Shown: positions 8,855 through 17,406 of the stretch, in pieces
Layout of the letters: every line of letters starts with the position of its first letter
Position numbering within the stretch: position 1 is the first letter of the stretch
DNA from: Paeniglutamicibacter psychrophenolicus
GTDB taxonomy: Bacteria; Actinomycetota; Actinomycetes; Actinomycetales; Micrococcaceae
Length of the DNA stretch: 64,000 nucleotides
Direction: 5' to 3'
Assembly (NCBI RefSeq): GCF_017876575.1
Contig: NZ_JAGIOE010000001.1
Location: 2,604,001 to 2,668,000, forward strand
Position numbers and translations under genes: made by a program
Notes under the pieces: generated by a model
Seen by the model: the letters and a program-made list of their open reading frames with translations, nothing else
What the model was told of the DNA's origin: nothing
The model's database searches: none

Positions 8855-10114
8855 CTAGTCCTCGGTGTAGGGGATAAATACGTCAACATGAAATCCGCCG
8901 CCAGCCTTTGGCTCGGCTCGCACACGGCCATCGTAGAGGGCGACCCGTTCGGCCATGCCGAGCAGTCCCTGTCCGGCGTCCGATGTGCCGAGGGCTCCGG
9001 CTCCGCGGCCGTTGTCAGAAATGGCCAGCTGCAGTCCCTTGCTGTTCCAGACGAGGCTCACGCTTGCCGTGGTCGAAGGTCCAGCATGTTTCAAAACATT
9101 GGTCAGTGCCTCCTGCAACGCCCTGTACGCGGTGAGCTCTGCGCCCGCAGGCAGCGCACGTCGGGAGGTTCCTTCTTGCGTGTAGCTAATCTCGAGCCCG
9201 CTCTTTCGTGTGGTTTCCAGCAGCTCGGGAACATCCACGAGTGTTGGGAGCGGCCTCGTTGAAGCTTCATCGCCGCCACGCAGCACACCCAACAGTCTGC
9301 GCATCTCTTGTAGGGAGCTTCGTCCGGTCTGGGCGATCGTGGCAAGCGTTTCCCTGGCAATCTCCGGGGCGTGTTCACTCGCGTAGCGTGCACCATCGGA
9401 TTGGGTGATGATCACCGAAAGGGAGTGGGCAACAATGTCATGCATTTCCCGAGCTATGTGGTTGCGTTCGTCGGCGGCAGCCAACGCACGTTCCTGTTCC
9501 CGCTCAGTCTCGAGCCTCCGGGTGCGGTCCTCGAGTGTTTGCAAGGTAAGGCGTCGTGTACGGGCCAAATCCCCAAATGTCCAGGCGACCAGAACCACGA
9601 GTCCTAGGCCGATGAAGTTGAGAACCAAGCCTTCAATCGAATTGCCGCCGGCCCAGACGCCAATCCGAACACTGGCCAACAGGGCACCAACGAATCCCGC
9701 GGCCAGCCCGGCGAAAGATTCCCAACGTTTGCCGAATGCCGCCAATGTATAGACCGTAATTGGCACGGCAATCTGGGAAGGCAGGAGCTCGCTAGTGAAC
9801 ACAACTTGGATGAGATGGGCGAAGATGATGATTCCGGCTGTCAGCGCGGGCCGTCTCCGTCGCCAAATGAGAGGCAGCGTTTGCAGCGATCCCAAGACGA
9901 ACATCATCCAGCCGTTTCCTGAGATGCCAAGCATGATGCCGGCAAGGAATCCGAAAACGAGCCATATTCCGAGGCCAAAGATGAGATCGACCTTGTTTGG
10001 ATTCTCGCGAATCCACTTGTCTATGGTGCGGTGTGGCGTCATCGGTTCCTGCGTTGGCAACTGGGGGTTAGCTTCGTCCCCAAGCCTACGGGGCGAACGC
10101 AGGGGATGCCTCAT
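8855..10114 (-). CDS. Sensor histidine kinase, HisKA_3 (DesK/LiaS-like)
   Basis: A membrane sensor kinase of 419 residues. Residues about 43-185 contain several hydrophobic helices (for example LIFGLGIWLVFGFLAGIML and GLGLVVLVAWTFGDL), a coiled linker follows (TLEDRTRRLETEREQERAL), then the dimerisation domain with phospho-His225 in REMHDIVAHSLSVI. The C-terminal ATPase region has ALTNVLKHA (N box) and SDNGRGAGALG (G1 box). No extracellular sensing domain is seen, so it probably senses within the membrane. A start at residue 25 (MTPHRTIDKW) is also possible. It is divergent from leuB, with 96 bp between. The partner regulator follows immediately. Confidence 0.9.
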   Translation of the reverse strand: MRHPLRSPRRLGDEANPQLPTQEPMTPHRTIDKWIRENPNKVDLIFGLGIWLVFGFLAGIMLGISGNGWMMFVLGSLQTLPLIWRRRRPALTAGIIIFAHLIQVVFTSELLPSQIAVPITVYTLAAFGKRWESFAGLAAGFVGALLASVRIGVWAGGNSIEGLVLNFIGLGLVVLVAWTFGDLARTRRLTLQTLEDRTRRLETEREQERALAAADERNHIAREMHDIVAHSLSVIITQSDGARYASEHAPEIARETLATIAQTGRSSLQEMRRLLGVLRGGDEASTRPLPTLVDVPELLETTRKSGLEISYTQEGTSRRALPAGAELTAYRALQEALTNVLKHAGPSTTASVSLVWNSKGLQLAISDNGRGAGALGTSDAGQGLLGMAERVALYDGRVRAEPKAGGGFHVDVFIPYTED

Positions 10115-10171
10115 GCCGCAGCATGAATTTTGGGCCTGTCCAGCAACGAACTGTTCATATTTTGAGACAGG

Positions 10172-10200
10172 TTGCTCACATAGTGATACGAGTCGATAAA
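10172..10200 (+). promoter_or_regulatory. Candidate leuB promoter, near-leaderless
   Basis: TTGCTC (10172-10177), 17-bp spacer, GATAAA (10195-10200). The expected transcription start falls at about 10207-10211, at or just before the leuB ATG, and no ribosome site precedes that ATG. This fits a leaderless mRNA, common in actinobacteria. Confidence 0.4.
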
Positions 10201-10210
10201 CTCATGTGTC

Positions 10211-11269
10211 ATGAGCGAATCCTTGAATATTGCCGTCATTCCAGGTGATGGCATTGGTCCTGAAGTTATTGCCGAAGCCGTTAAGGTCCTGAAGAAGGCC
10301 ACGGAAAGCACCGATGTCCAACTGGTGCTGACCGACTACAAACTCGGCGCCGAGCACTGGCTCGAAACGGGGGAGACCCTGCCCGAGGAAACCCTCGCCG
10401 CGCTGCGCACGCATGATGCCATCCTGTTTGGTGCAGTTGGTGCGGCACCGGGGGATACCCTTATTCCTTCCGGCCTGATTGAACGCGAACTGCTGCTCAA
10501 GCTGCGCTTCAGCCTTGACCACTTTGTGAACCTGCGTCCATCCAAGCTGTACCCCGGCGTCCCGAGCCCGTTGGCCGAACCCGGCGAAATCGACTTCATC
10601 GTTGTCCGCGAAGGAACCGAAGGTCCCTACGTTGGCAACGGAGGCGTACTCCGTGCCGGCACGCCGCATGAAATTGCCACCGAGGTGTCCATCAATACCG
10701 CGCACGGTGTCGAGCGAGTTGTACGTGACGCGTTCCGTCGCGCCAATGAGCGCACGCGCAAGCACGTGACCCTGGTCCACAAACACAACGTCCTGGTCTA
10801 CGCCGGCCACTTGTGGCGCCGCACCGTTGAAGCAGTCGCGCAGGAATTCCCGAACGTCACCCACGATTACCTGCATGTGGATGCCGCAACGATCTTCATG
10901 ACCACCAATCCCTCACGTTTCGACGTCATAGTCACCGACAACCTCTTCGGTGACATCCTCACCGACCAAGCCGGCGCAATCACCGGCGGCATTGGCCTGG
11001 CCGCTTCGGGAAACATCAATATGGATCGCACCGCACCGTCGATGTTCGAACCGGTGCATGGCTCGGCACCGGATATCGCCGGACAGCAGAAGGCCGACCC
11101 CACCGCGGCAATCCTTTCGGCAGCTCTCCTGCTTGACCACGTCGGCCTGTCGGAGGCGGCTCGCCGAGTGGAAGAAGCCGTGGAAAGCGACATTGCATCG
11201 CGCGACGAAATGACCGACCCGCGCACCACGGCCGAGATTGGCGATGCAATCCTCGCTGCACTGGCTTAA
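10211..11269 (+). CDS. leuB: 3-isopropylmalate dehydrogenase
   Basis: Third enzyme of leucine biosynthesis: it oxidises and decarboxylates 3-isopropylmalate to 2-oxoisocaproate with NAD+. The protein has 352 residues, the actinobacterial length. [13 protein letters not shown] is the N-terminal nucleotide motif. [13 protein letters not shown] holds the substrate loop. The metal-binding aspartates sit in [16 protein letters not shown], and [13 protein letters not shown] is the NAD-specificity loop. It starts with ATG but has no evident ribosome site. A stem-loop follows the stop and ilvE comes next, which catalyses the final transamination of the pathway. leuC/leuD are about 11.5 kb away, near an IclR regulator. 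Confidence 0.95.
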   Translation: MSESLNIAVIPGDGIGPEVIAEAVKVLKKATESTDVQLVLTDYKLGAEHWLETGETLPEETLAALRTHDAILFGAVGAAPGDTLIPSGLIERELLLKLRFSLDHFVNLRPSKLYPGVPSPLAEPGEIDFIVVREGTEGPYVGNGGVLRAGTPHEIATEVSINTAHGVERVVRDAFRRANERTRKHVTLVHKHNVLVYAGHLWRRTVEAVAQEFPNVTHDYLHVDAATIFMTTNPSRFDVIVTDNLFGDILTDQAGAITGGIGLAASGNINMDRTAPSMFEPVHGSAPDIAGQQKADPTAAILSAALLLDHVGLSEAARRVEEAVESDIASRDEMTDPRTTAEIGDAILAALA

Positions 11270-11305
11270 GCTGGAGCGTAGGTTCACTTAGGAACCAATT
11301 CTTAG

Positions 11306-11333
11306 GGTGGCAAGCCCTTATGGGCTTGCCACC
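11306..11333. terminator. leuB 3' hairpin
   Basis: A perfect 12-bp stem (GGTGGCAAGCCC and complement) with loop TTAT, 36 bp after leuB. No T-run follows, which is common for actinobacterial terminators. It could reduce read-through into ilvE. Confidence 0.65.
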
Positions 11334-11368
11334 GCAACACCCTGTCGAAGAGGAAGCCTGACGGCATT

Positions 11369-12463
11369 ATGGAATTCACCGAAGTTCTCTCAACACACCG
11401 TAAAAGCGATCAGGAACGTGCCGATGTCTTGGCCAACCCAGGTTTTGGGGATTTCTTCACCGACCACACAGCTGTCATCGACTGGGCGGCCAACGAGGAC
11501 GGCCGGAATGGCAACTGGAGCAATGCGCGCATTGAACCTTACGGTCCCATTGCCATGGATCCTGCGGCATCGGTCCTGCACTACGGCCAGGAGATCTTTG
11601 AAGGACTGAAGGCATACCGTCACGCGGACGGAAGCATCTGGACGTTCCGTCCGCATGCAAACGCCGCGCGGCTCAACCGTTCGGCCGAACGCTTGGCACT
11701 TCCCACGCTTGATGAAGAAGTCTTCGTCGAGTCGTTGCGCCGACTGGTCAAGGCCGATGTGCAGTGGGTCCCCTCGGGAGACGGTGAGGCACTGTATCTC
11801 CGCCCGTTCATGATCGCCACCGAGGCCTTCCTGGGTGTTCGTGCGGCTCGCCAGGTTTCCTACCGCGTCATCGCATCCCCTGCAGGTAACTACTTTGGTG
11901 GGGAACTGAAGCCGGTGGGGATCTGGGTGTCCCACAACTACGCCCGAGCCGGTCGCGGCGGCACGGGTGCTGCCAAGTGCGGCGGCAACTACGCAGCATC
12001 CCTGATTGCCCAGCTTGAAGCCGAAGAGAACGGTTGCAAGCAGGTGCTGTTCCTGGACCCTTTCAATGACGAGGCAGTGGAAGAGTTGGGCGGCATGAAC
12101 GTCTTCTTCGTCATGAAGGGCGGCAAGCTCGTAACGCCACGACTGACCGGAACCATCCTTGAAGGTGTCACGCGTTCCTCGATCATCCAGCTGGCCAAGG
12201 ACCGCGGCCTTGAAGTTGAAGAACGCACGATCACCCTCGGTGAATGGCGAGAAGGAATTGCAAGTGGCTACATCGAGGAAGTCTTTGCCTGCGGGACTGC
12301 AGCCGTCATAACGCCGATCGGTGTGTTGAAAAATGGTGACGAGCACATTGGCGATCCCGATGCTCCCGCCGGGGCAGTGACGATGGCATTGCGCACCGAG
12401 TTGCTCGGCATCCAGACCGGCGTCATTGAGGATCGCCACGGCTGGCTGGAACAGCTCGCGTAA
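11369..12463 (+). CDS. ilvE: Branched-chain amino acid aminotransferase
   Basis: A PLP class IV (fold type IV) aminotransferase of 364 residues that transfers the amino group from glutamate to the 2-oxo acids of leucine, isoleucine and valine. The PLP lysine is about Lys203 in TGAAKCGGNYAASL. IFEGLKAYRHADGSIWTFRP and the later EVFACGTAAVITPIG are family signatures for phosphate and carboxylate binding. ATG 11369 is preceded by AGGAAG at some distance. It lies directly downstream of leuB, and the pair is conserved in actinobacteria. A strong hairpin follows the stop. Confidence 0.95.
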   Translation: MEFTEVLSTHRKSDQERADVLANPGFGDFFTDHTAVIDWAANEDGRNGNWSNARIEPYGPIAMDPAASVLHYGQEIFEGLKAYRHADGSIWTFRPHANAARLNRSAERLALPTLDEEVFVESLRRLVKADVQWVPSGDGEALYLRPFMIATEAFLGVRAARQVSYRVIASPAGNYFGGELKPVGIWVSHNYARAGRGGTGAAKCGGNYAASLIAQLEAEENGCKQVLFLDPFNDEAVEELGGMNVFFVMKGGKLVTPRLTGTILEGVTRSSIIQLAKDRGLEVEERTITLGEWREGIASGYIEEVFACGTAAVITPIGVLKNGDEHIGDPDAPAGAVTMALRTELLGIQTGVIEDRHGWLEQLA

Positions 12464-12478
12464 TTGCAGGATATTTGA

Positions 12479-12511
12479 AGAGGGTGGGATTCGAATCGAA
12501 TCCCACCCTCT
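12479..12511. terminator. ilvE 3' hairpin
   Basis: A nearly continuous inverted repeat (AGAGGGTGGGATTCGA and complement) with a minimal centre, 15 bp after the ilvE stop, followed by a C/T-rich TCTGCTTGTC. Confidence 0.75.
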
Positions 12512-12550
12512 CTGCTTGTCGGACGTGAAACCCGTACGAAGTTTCATAGA

Positions 12551-13675
12551 ATGAATTCCATGCGCATATTGGTCACCGGCGGCGCCGGGTACATCGGATC
12601 CCACACAGTGTTGCTTCTTCTGGAAGAAGGGCACGAGGTCCATGTCTATGACAACCTGAGCAACTCATCGCCCGAGGCTTTGCGTCGGGTCGGTGAGATT
12701 GCGGGGCACCATGCGCAGTTACATGTCGGGGACTTGCTGGACCAGGTCAAGCTTGACAACGTGTTTTCCACCGTAAAGCCCGAAGCCGTCATCCACTTCG
12801 CGGGCCTGAAGGCAGTCGGGGAATCGGTGGAGTTCCCCTTGCGCTACTACCGCAACAACGTCACCGGAACCCTCAATCTTCTTGAATCAATGGACTCGCA
12901 TGATGTCCATACGCTGGTGTTCAGTTCTTCCGCCACGGTCTACGGAGATGCCGGTGTCGTTGAATACCGGGAGGACTTGAAGCTGGATGCGGTCAATCCC
13001 TATGGTCGTACCAAGATGCACGTCGAGCAAATGCTCGAGGACGTTGCCGGTTCCAATGACAAATGGCATATCGCCCGGCTTCGCTATTTCAACCCGGTCG
13101 GCGCGCACGAATCAGGCCGCATTGGGGAAGACCCCACGGGTATCCCCAACAACCTGATGCCATTCATTTCCCAGGTTGCCGTTGGGCGCCGTCCGATCCT
13201 GCGGATTTTTGGAGATGACTATCCGACTCCGGATGGCACCGGTGTCCGGGACTACATCCACGTCGTGGACCTGGCGGCTGCGCACCTGGCAGCGCTCGAG
13301 TATTGTATCGATCATTCCGGGGCCCACGCCTGGAACATTGGCACCGGCCATGGAAGCTCCGTCCTCGAAGTTATGCACGCTTTCGAGAGGGCATCGGGGC
13401 GCGACATTCCCTTTGAGTTGGTAGACCGCCGCCCGGGCGACCTTGCCGAGTACTTTGCCGACCCCACGCTTGCCAGGGAAGAGATCGGCTGGAAGGCGGA
13501 GCGCGGCTTGGAAGAGATGGTGGCCGACAATTGGCGCTGGCAAGCTGCCAACCCCGACGGTTACCCGGAGGAAGCACCGCGCGATTCCGAAGATGACGAG
13601 ATGCAAAATAGCACTATGGGCAAGTCGTCCAAGACGAAAGGCGATCCTGACGTCGACGAAACCACTAAGCTGTAA
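12551..13675 (+). CDS. galE: UDP-glucose 4-epimerase
   Basis: An extended short-chain dehydrogenase/reductase that interconverts UDP-glucose and UDP-galactose with bound NAD. ILVTGGAGYIGSHTVLLLL is the Rossmann motif. SSSATVYGD holds the catalytic Ser/Thr, and Tyr151 with Lys155 in YGRTKMH form the catalytic pair. RYFNPVGAHESGRIGEDP is the substrate loop of true GalE. The protein has 374 residues, with about 30 extra, charged, probably disordered residues at the C-terminus (SEDDEMQNS...KTKGDPDVDE) that the common 337-residue form lacks. The start may instead be the ATG at 12560. Its product can feed galactose-containing envelope polymers. Confidence 0.93.
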   Translation: MNSMRILVTGGAGYIGSHTVLLLLEEGHEVHVYDNLSNSSPEALRRVGEIAGHHAQLHVGDLLDQVKLDNVFSTVKPEAVIHFAGLKAVGESVEFPLRYYRNNVTGTLNLLESMDSHDVHTLVFSSSATVYGDAGVVEYREDLKLDAVNPYGRTKMHVEQMLEDVAGSNDKWHIARLRYFNPVGAHESGRIGEDPTGIPNNLMPFISQVAVGRRPILRIFGDDYPTPDGTGVRDYIHVVDLAAAHLAALEYCIDHSGAHAWNIGTGHGSSVLEVMHAFERASGRDIPFELVDRRPGDLAEYFADPTLAREEIGWKAERGLEEMVADNWRWQAANPDGYPEEAPRDSEDDEMQNSTMGKSSKTKGDPDVDETTKL

Positions 13676-13678
13676 CCC

Positions 13679-14440
13679 ATGCGTATTGCTCGTTTTGTCG
13701 TTGACAGTGACCCCATGTACGGCGTCGTGGAAGATGACGAGGTCATCGTCATCGCCGGAGACCCGTTCTTCCAAGGAATCAAGCCAACCGGTGCTAAGCA
13801 CAAGCTTGAGGACGTCCGCCTGCTCGCCCCGATCATTCCCCGCTCCAAGGTCGTGTGCTTCGGACGCACTTATGCAGACCATGCCGCCGAGCTCGGCAAC
13901 GCCGTGCCGGCCGAGCCGTTGATGTTCCTCAAGCCGAACACCGCGGTTGTCGGTTCCGGGGATCCCATCACCTTGCCGAGTTTCTCCGAGGAAATTTCCT
14001 ATGAAGGCGAGCTTGCAGTGGTCATCGGACGCATCTGCAAGGACGTCCCGGCCGAGAAGGCCCAAGACGTGATCTTTGGCTACACCATTGCAAATGACCT
14101 CACTGCGCGTGACGCCCAGCGTACGGACGGCCAGTGGGCCCGTGCCAAGGGCTGGGACGGCTCCTGCCCGCTGGGTCCGTGGATCCAGACCGAGCTGGAC
14201 CACGACGACACGCAGCTGACCACCCGCCTGGACGGAAAAGTCGTCCAGGACGGCAACACCTCCGAAATGGTGTGGGGCATCAACGACCTGGTTGCCTATG
14301 CATCCCAGGCCTTTACCCTTCTTCCCGGCGACGTGATCCTTACCGGCACACCCGCAGGCGTCGGCCTGGTCACCGAAGGCCAGCGCGTGGAAGTCGAGAT
14401 CGAGGGAATCGGTACGCTGGGCAACACGTTCCGCCGCTGA
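13679..14440 (+). CDS. Fumarylacetoacetate hydrolase family protein
   Basis: A 253-residue FAH-fold enzyme. Proteins of this family cleave or decarboxylate 2-oxo acids, for example acylpyruvases and oxaloacetate decarboxylases; the exact substrate cannot be read. VVCFGRTYADHAAELG starts the catalytic domain. The metal-binding acidic residues are in EEISYEGELAVVIGR and ANDLTARDAQR. The C-terminal GDVILTGTPAGVGLV is the family's final signature. It begins 3 bp after galE and is probably cotranscribed. The gene just ahead of gltX is an FAH-family protein in many actinobacteria, so the location is conserved. Confidence 0.88.
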   Translation: MRIARFVVDSDPMYGVVEDDEVIVIAGDPFFQGIKPTGAKHKLEDVRLLAPIIPRSKVVCFGRTYADHAAELGNAVPAEPLMFLKPNTAVVGSGDPITLPSFSEEISYEGELAVVIGRICKDVPAEKAQDVIFGYTIANDLTARDAQRTDGQWARAKGWDGSCPLGPWIQTELDHDDTQLTTRLDGKVVQDGNTSEMVWGINDLVAYASQAFTLLPGDVILTGTPAGVGLVTEGQRVEVEIEGIGTLGNTFRR

Positions 14441-14463
14441 TCTCCCTGCCTGATCGCTCTTGA

Positions 14464-14490
14464 GTTTGGCCCCGGTTTTCGGGGCCAAAC
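14464..14490. terminator. Hairpin after the FAA hydrolase gene
   Basis: A perfect 10-bp stem (GTTTGGCCCC and complement) with loop GGTTTTC, 23 bp after the stop. No T-run. It separates galE-FAH from gltX. Confidence 0.65.
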
Positions 14491-14570
14491 GTGGTTAAGG
14501 GTAAATGGGTTGCGACGACATCTGCATGCTGGCCGGTTGATTTCCTGTCGCGGCATAGAATGGTCACATC

Positions 14571-16076
14571 ATGACTGATGTATCCCTCATTCCCACCGTG
14601 ACCGATGAAACCCCCGTCCGCGTACGCTTTTGCCCGTCTCCGACCGGCACACCGCACGTAGGCCTGATTCGCACCGCCCTGTTCAACTGGGCCTATGCGC
14701 GCCACACCGGCGGAAAAATGATCTTCCGCATTGAAGACACCGACGCCAAGCGAGACTCCGAAGAGAGCTACCACCAATTGCTTGATGCGTTGGATTGGCT
14801 CGGGATCACCTGGGATGAGGGTGTCAACGTCGGGGGACCGCACGAGCCATACCGCCAGTCCCAGCGCGGCGACATCTACCAGGATGTCATTGCCAAGCTG
14901 CGCGCCGGCGGGCACGTGTACGAATCCTTCTCCACCCCCGAGGAGGTCGAGGAACGCCACAAGGCAGCAAGCCGCGATCCGAAACTGGGCTACGACGGCT
15001 ACGACCGCGACCTGAGCGAAGAGCAGATCGCCGCCTTCCGTGCCGAGGGTCGCGAGCCGGTGTTGCGCGTGCGCATGCCGGATGAAGATCTGACCTTTAC
15101 GGACCTGGTCCGCGGCGAGATCACCTTCAAGGCCGGTTCGGTTCCGGACTTCGTGGTGGTCCGGGCCAACGGCCAGCCCCTCTACACGCTGGTCAACCCG
15201 GTTGATGACGCGCTGATGGGAATCACCCACGTGCTCCGTGGCGAGGATCTGCTTTCCTCCACCCCGCGCCAGATTGCCTTGTACCGTGCCCTGATTGCCA
15301 TTGATGTTGCGAAGTACATGCCGCTCTTTGGCCACTTGCCATACGTGATGGGCCAGGGAAACAAGAAGCTTTCGAAGCGCGACCCCGAATCGAGCCTCTT
15401 CCTTCACCGGGACCGCGGCTTCATCCCGGAGGGCCTGCTGAACTACCTGTCGTTGCTGGGCTGGTCGCTGAGCGCGGACGAGGACATCTTCACCCGGGAC
15501 CAGCTCATCGAGGCATTCGACGTCCACGACGTGCTGTCGAACCCGGCTCGCTTTGACATCAAGAAGGCCGAGGCCATCAACGGCACCCATGTGCGCATGC
15601 TGGAGCCGGAAGACTTCCGTGCCCGCTTGGTTCCCTACCTGCAGGCCCATGGCTTGGTGGGGGAGACGCTCACCGACCGCCAGAATGAGATCCTTGCCGA
15701 GGCTGCTCCGCTGGTCCAGGAACGCATCACGCTCCTGGGCGAGGCACCGGAAATGCTCGAGTTCCTCTTCAGTGAGGATTCGTCCATTGAACCGGCAGCC
15801 GATGCCTTGAAGGGTCTCCCGGAGAACACCGCCGAGGTTCTAGACGCCGGTCTGGCCGCGTTGGAGGCTGCACCCCAGTGGAATGCCGAGACCATCCAAG
15901 ACGTCTTGAAATCCGCCTTGGTCGAGGGGCTTGGCATCAAGCCTCGCCACGCCTTCGGACCCATCCGCACTGCGGTGTCGGGCAAGCGCATCTCCCCGCC
16001 GCTCTTTGAATCCATGGTGATCCTGGGCAAGGAATCATCCTTGAGCCGCGTACGCGCATTCCGGGCCACCCGGTAG
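14571..16076 (+). CDS. gltX: Glutamyl-tRNA synthetase
   Basis: A class Ib aminoacyl-tRNA synthetase of 501 residues that charges tRNA-Glu. In actinobacteria it also mischarges tRNA-Gln for GatCAB amidation. The HIGH-type motif is in [18 protein letters not shown] (about residues 22-40) and the KMSKS-type motif is [11 protein letters not shown] at about residue 265. [13 protein letters not shown] starts the anticodon-binding helical domain. It lies upstream of the tRNA-Gln and two tRNA-Glu genes it acts on, a conserved actinobacterial arrangement. A HAD hydrolase follows. Confidence 0.96.
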   Translation: MTDVSLIPTVTDETPVRVRFCPSPTGTPHVGLIRTALFNWAYARHTGGKMIFRIEDTDAKRDSEESYHQLLDALDWLGITWDEGVNVGGPHEPYRQSQRGDIYQDVIAKLRAGGHVYESFSTPEEVEERHKAASRDPKLGYDGYDRDLSEEQIAAFRAEGREPVLRVRMPDEDLTFTDLVRGEITFKAGSVPDFVVVRANGQPLYTLVNPVDDALMGITHVLRGEDLLSSTPRQIALYRALIAIDVAKYMPLFGHLPYVMGQGNKKLSKRDPESSLFLHRDRGFIPEGLLNYLSLLGWSLSADEDIFTRDQLIEAFDVHDVLSNPARFDIKKAEAINGTHVRMLEPEDFRARLVPYLQAHGLVGETLTDRQNEILAEAAPLVQERITLLGEAPEMLEFLFSEDSSIEPAADALKGLPENTAEVLDAGLAALEAAPQWNAETIQDVLKSALVEGLGIKPRHAFGPIRTAVSGKRISPPLFESMVILGKESSLSRVRAFRATR

Positions 16077-16143
16077 CCAGGAGCAAACGAGAATCGTGCA
16101 TAACGCGACCAACGCCCTCAACCCAACTCGCGGAGCATCTTCC

Positions 16144-16866
16144 ATGGCCCGGGTTGAGGGCGTTCTCTTTGACATTGATGACACCCTGGTGGACCTGAAC
16201 TCCGCTTCGATCATGGGCTTTCACCAGCTCACCGCAGAAGACTTCCGGGATATTCCAGCTGCACTGCGCGAGCATGCAGCCCACGACTATGCGGATGACT
16301 GCGCGGGGGCTTACGAGCGCTACATGGCCGGGGAACTGACATTCCTTGGCCAGCGCGCCGAACGAATCCGCCGGGCCTATGGGCTTGTTGGTGTGGAAGC
16401 GCCACCGGCCGAAGCCATTGCAGTGTGGAGTGCCCTCTACGAGGACGTGGTTCAAAGCATGTGGGCGCCGTTCCCCGATGTCCATGATTGCCTTGACGAA
16501 CTGGATGCGCTTTCCATTCCCTACGGAGCCGTCAGCAACAACGTGGAGGACTACCAGCGCAACAAGCTGTTGCTGGCAGGTCTCGAGCGCATCGCGGTGC
16601 TCGTGGGCTCGGACACCGCCGGTGCGCCAAAGCCGGATCCACGTCCTTTCCATGCCGGCTGCCGGCTCTTGGGCACCAGCATCGGCGCCACGTTGTATGT
16701 GGGCGACAACCCGGTCAACGATGTGCAGGGCGCCAAGTCAGCGGGGTTGCAGGGAATCCTGCTGGATCGTGCGGCAGATCACACAACCGGGTCTGGCGGA
16801 ATCCTGCAAAATCTCGGGTTGCTAGCTTCGCTAATCCGCGGAAATTCGGGGTTTTTGGGCACCTAG
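16144..16866 (+). CDS. HAD-superfamily hydrolase
   Basis: A small phosphatase-type enzyme of about 240 residues. Motif I is in GVLFDIDDTLVDLNS (nucleophile Asp and general acid Asp). Motif II is the VSNNVED region, and motif IV is GATLYVGDNPVNDVQGAKSAG (metal-binding aspartates). The large cap between motifs I and II is helical, as in phosphoglycolate phosphatase relatives. The substrate is unknown. ATG 16144 is chosen because GGAG lies 9 nt upstream and the DxD motif then falls in the first 12 residues; a GTG at 16096 with a distant AGGAG would add 16 residues. Likely cotranscribed with gltX. Confidence 0.8.
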   Translation: MARVEGVLFDIDDTLVDLNSASIMGFHQLTAEDFRDIPAALREHAAHDYADDCAGAYERYMAGELTFLGQRAERIRRAYGLVGVEAPPAEAIAVWSALYEDVVQSMWAPFPDVHDCLDELDALSIPYGAVSNNVEDYQRNKLLLAGLERIAVLVGSDTAGAPKPDPRPFHAGCRLLGTSIGATLYVGDNPVNDVQGAKSAGLQGILLDRAADHTTGSGGILQNLGLLASLIRGNSGFLGT

Positions 16867-16886
16867 GCACCTAGTGAGCCCCCGAT

Positions 16887-16916
16887 TTGTACTTTCCGCA
16901 GATCCGCCGGTATAGT
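16887..16916 (+). promoter_or_regulatory. Candidate promoter of the tRNA-Gln/Glu cluster
   Basis: TTGTAC (16887-16892), 18-bp spacer, TATAGT (16911-16916). The tRNA-Gln 5' end is about 65 bp further on, leaving room for a leader removed by RNase P. The region 16867-17406 has no protein gene and holds only the tRNA cluster and its hairpins. Confidence 0.55.
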
Positions 16917-16981
16917 TATTTCTCGTGCTGAGGCGCAGGAAAGCTTCCGAAAAGGAAAGCCGGAGAGCGAGTCAAGCGCTG

Positions 16982-17053
16982 TGGGGTATGGTGTAATTGG
17001 CAACACACTGGTTTCTGGTACCAACATTCTAGGTTCGAGTCCTGGTACCCCAG
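16982..17053 (+). tRNA. tRNA-Gln(CTG)
   Basis: A 72-nt cloverleaf. The acceptor stem TGGGGTA pairs with TACCCCA, the D arm is GTGT...ACAC, the anticodon loop TTCTGGT has anticodon CTG, and the T arm is CTAGG TTCGAGT CCTGG. The discriminator is G and no CCA is encoded. The acceptor starts with U1-A72, as in other tRNA-Gln. The outermost anticodon-stem pair appears to be a C-A mismatch. Confidence 0.92.
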
Positions 17054-17084
17054 CGTCACGGTCTTCGCGAAAGCGGGGACCGGT

Positions 17085-17114
17085 CTGCTTGGGGGATGAA
17101 AGTCCTCCAAGCAG
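17085..17114. terminator. Hairpin between tRNA-Gln and the first tRNA-Glu
   Basis: CTGCTTGGGGGA pairs with TCCTCCAAGCAG over 12 bp with one G-T pair, around loop TGAAAG. It may be a weak terminator or a processing signal in the tRNA precursor. Confidence 0.45.
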
Positions 17115-17121
17115 AGCATAC

Positions 17122-17194
17122 GGCCCCATCGTATAGCGGCCTAGTACGCTGCCCTCTCACGGCGGTAACGCGGGTTCGAATCCCGCTGGGGTCA
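17122..17194 (+). tRNA. tRNA-Glu(CTC), copy 1
   Basis: A 73-nt cloverleaf. The acceptor GGCCCCA pairs with TGGGGTC, the anticodon stem CTGCC-type arm carries loop CTCTCAC with anticodon CTC, and the T arm is CGCGGG TTCGAAT CCCGC-like. No encoded CCA. Identical in sequence to the copy at 17244-17316. Confidence 0.94.
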
Positions 17195-17243
17195 CGATTC
17201 AATTGAATCGGACGGCAACAGTCCTAAAACGTTGCAGCTATGC

Positions 17244-17316
17244 GGCCCCATCGTATAGCGGCCTAGTACGCTGCCCTCTCACGGCGGTAACGCGGGTTCG
17301 AATCCCGCTGGGGTCA
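17244..17316 (+). tRNA. tRNA-Glu(CTC), copy 2
   Basis: An exact second copy of the upstream tRNA-Glu, 49 bp after it. The shared block also includes the preceding C. The anticodon is CTC. It probably arose by tandem duplication. Confidence 0.94.
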
Positions 17317-17326
17317 CCAGCGCAAA

Positions 17327-17360
17327 GGTTCCAAACCAAGGTTTGGAACCCTTTGTATTT
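17327..17360. terminator. tRNA cluster terminator
   Basis: An 11-bp stem GGTTCCAAACC / GGTTTGGAACC with a two-base centre AA, followed by CTTTGTATTT. It lies 10 bp after the second tRNA-Glu. Confidence 0.75.
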
Positions 17361-17406
17361 AACGGCTACTTTAGATTTTTTCCGGGTAACTCCGCACAGC
17401 TTGCGG

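Noticed and set aside
13112-15650. 458- and 426-residue minus-strand frames over galE, the FAA hydrolase and gltX
   Set aside because: Antisense to three well-supported genes; no domain motifs.
17203-17406. Upstream start of the first GTPase
   Set aside because: The extra 68 residues would be translated from the second tRNA-Glu and its terminator.
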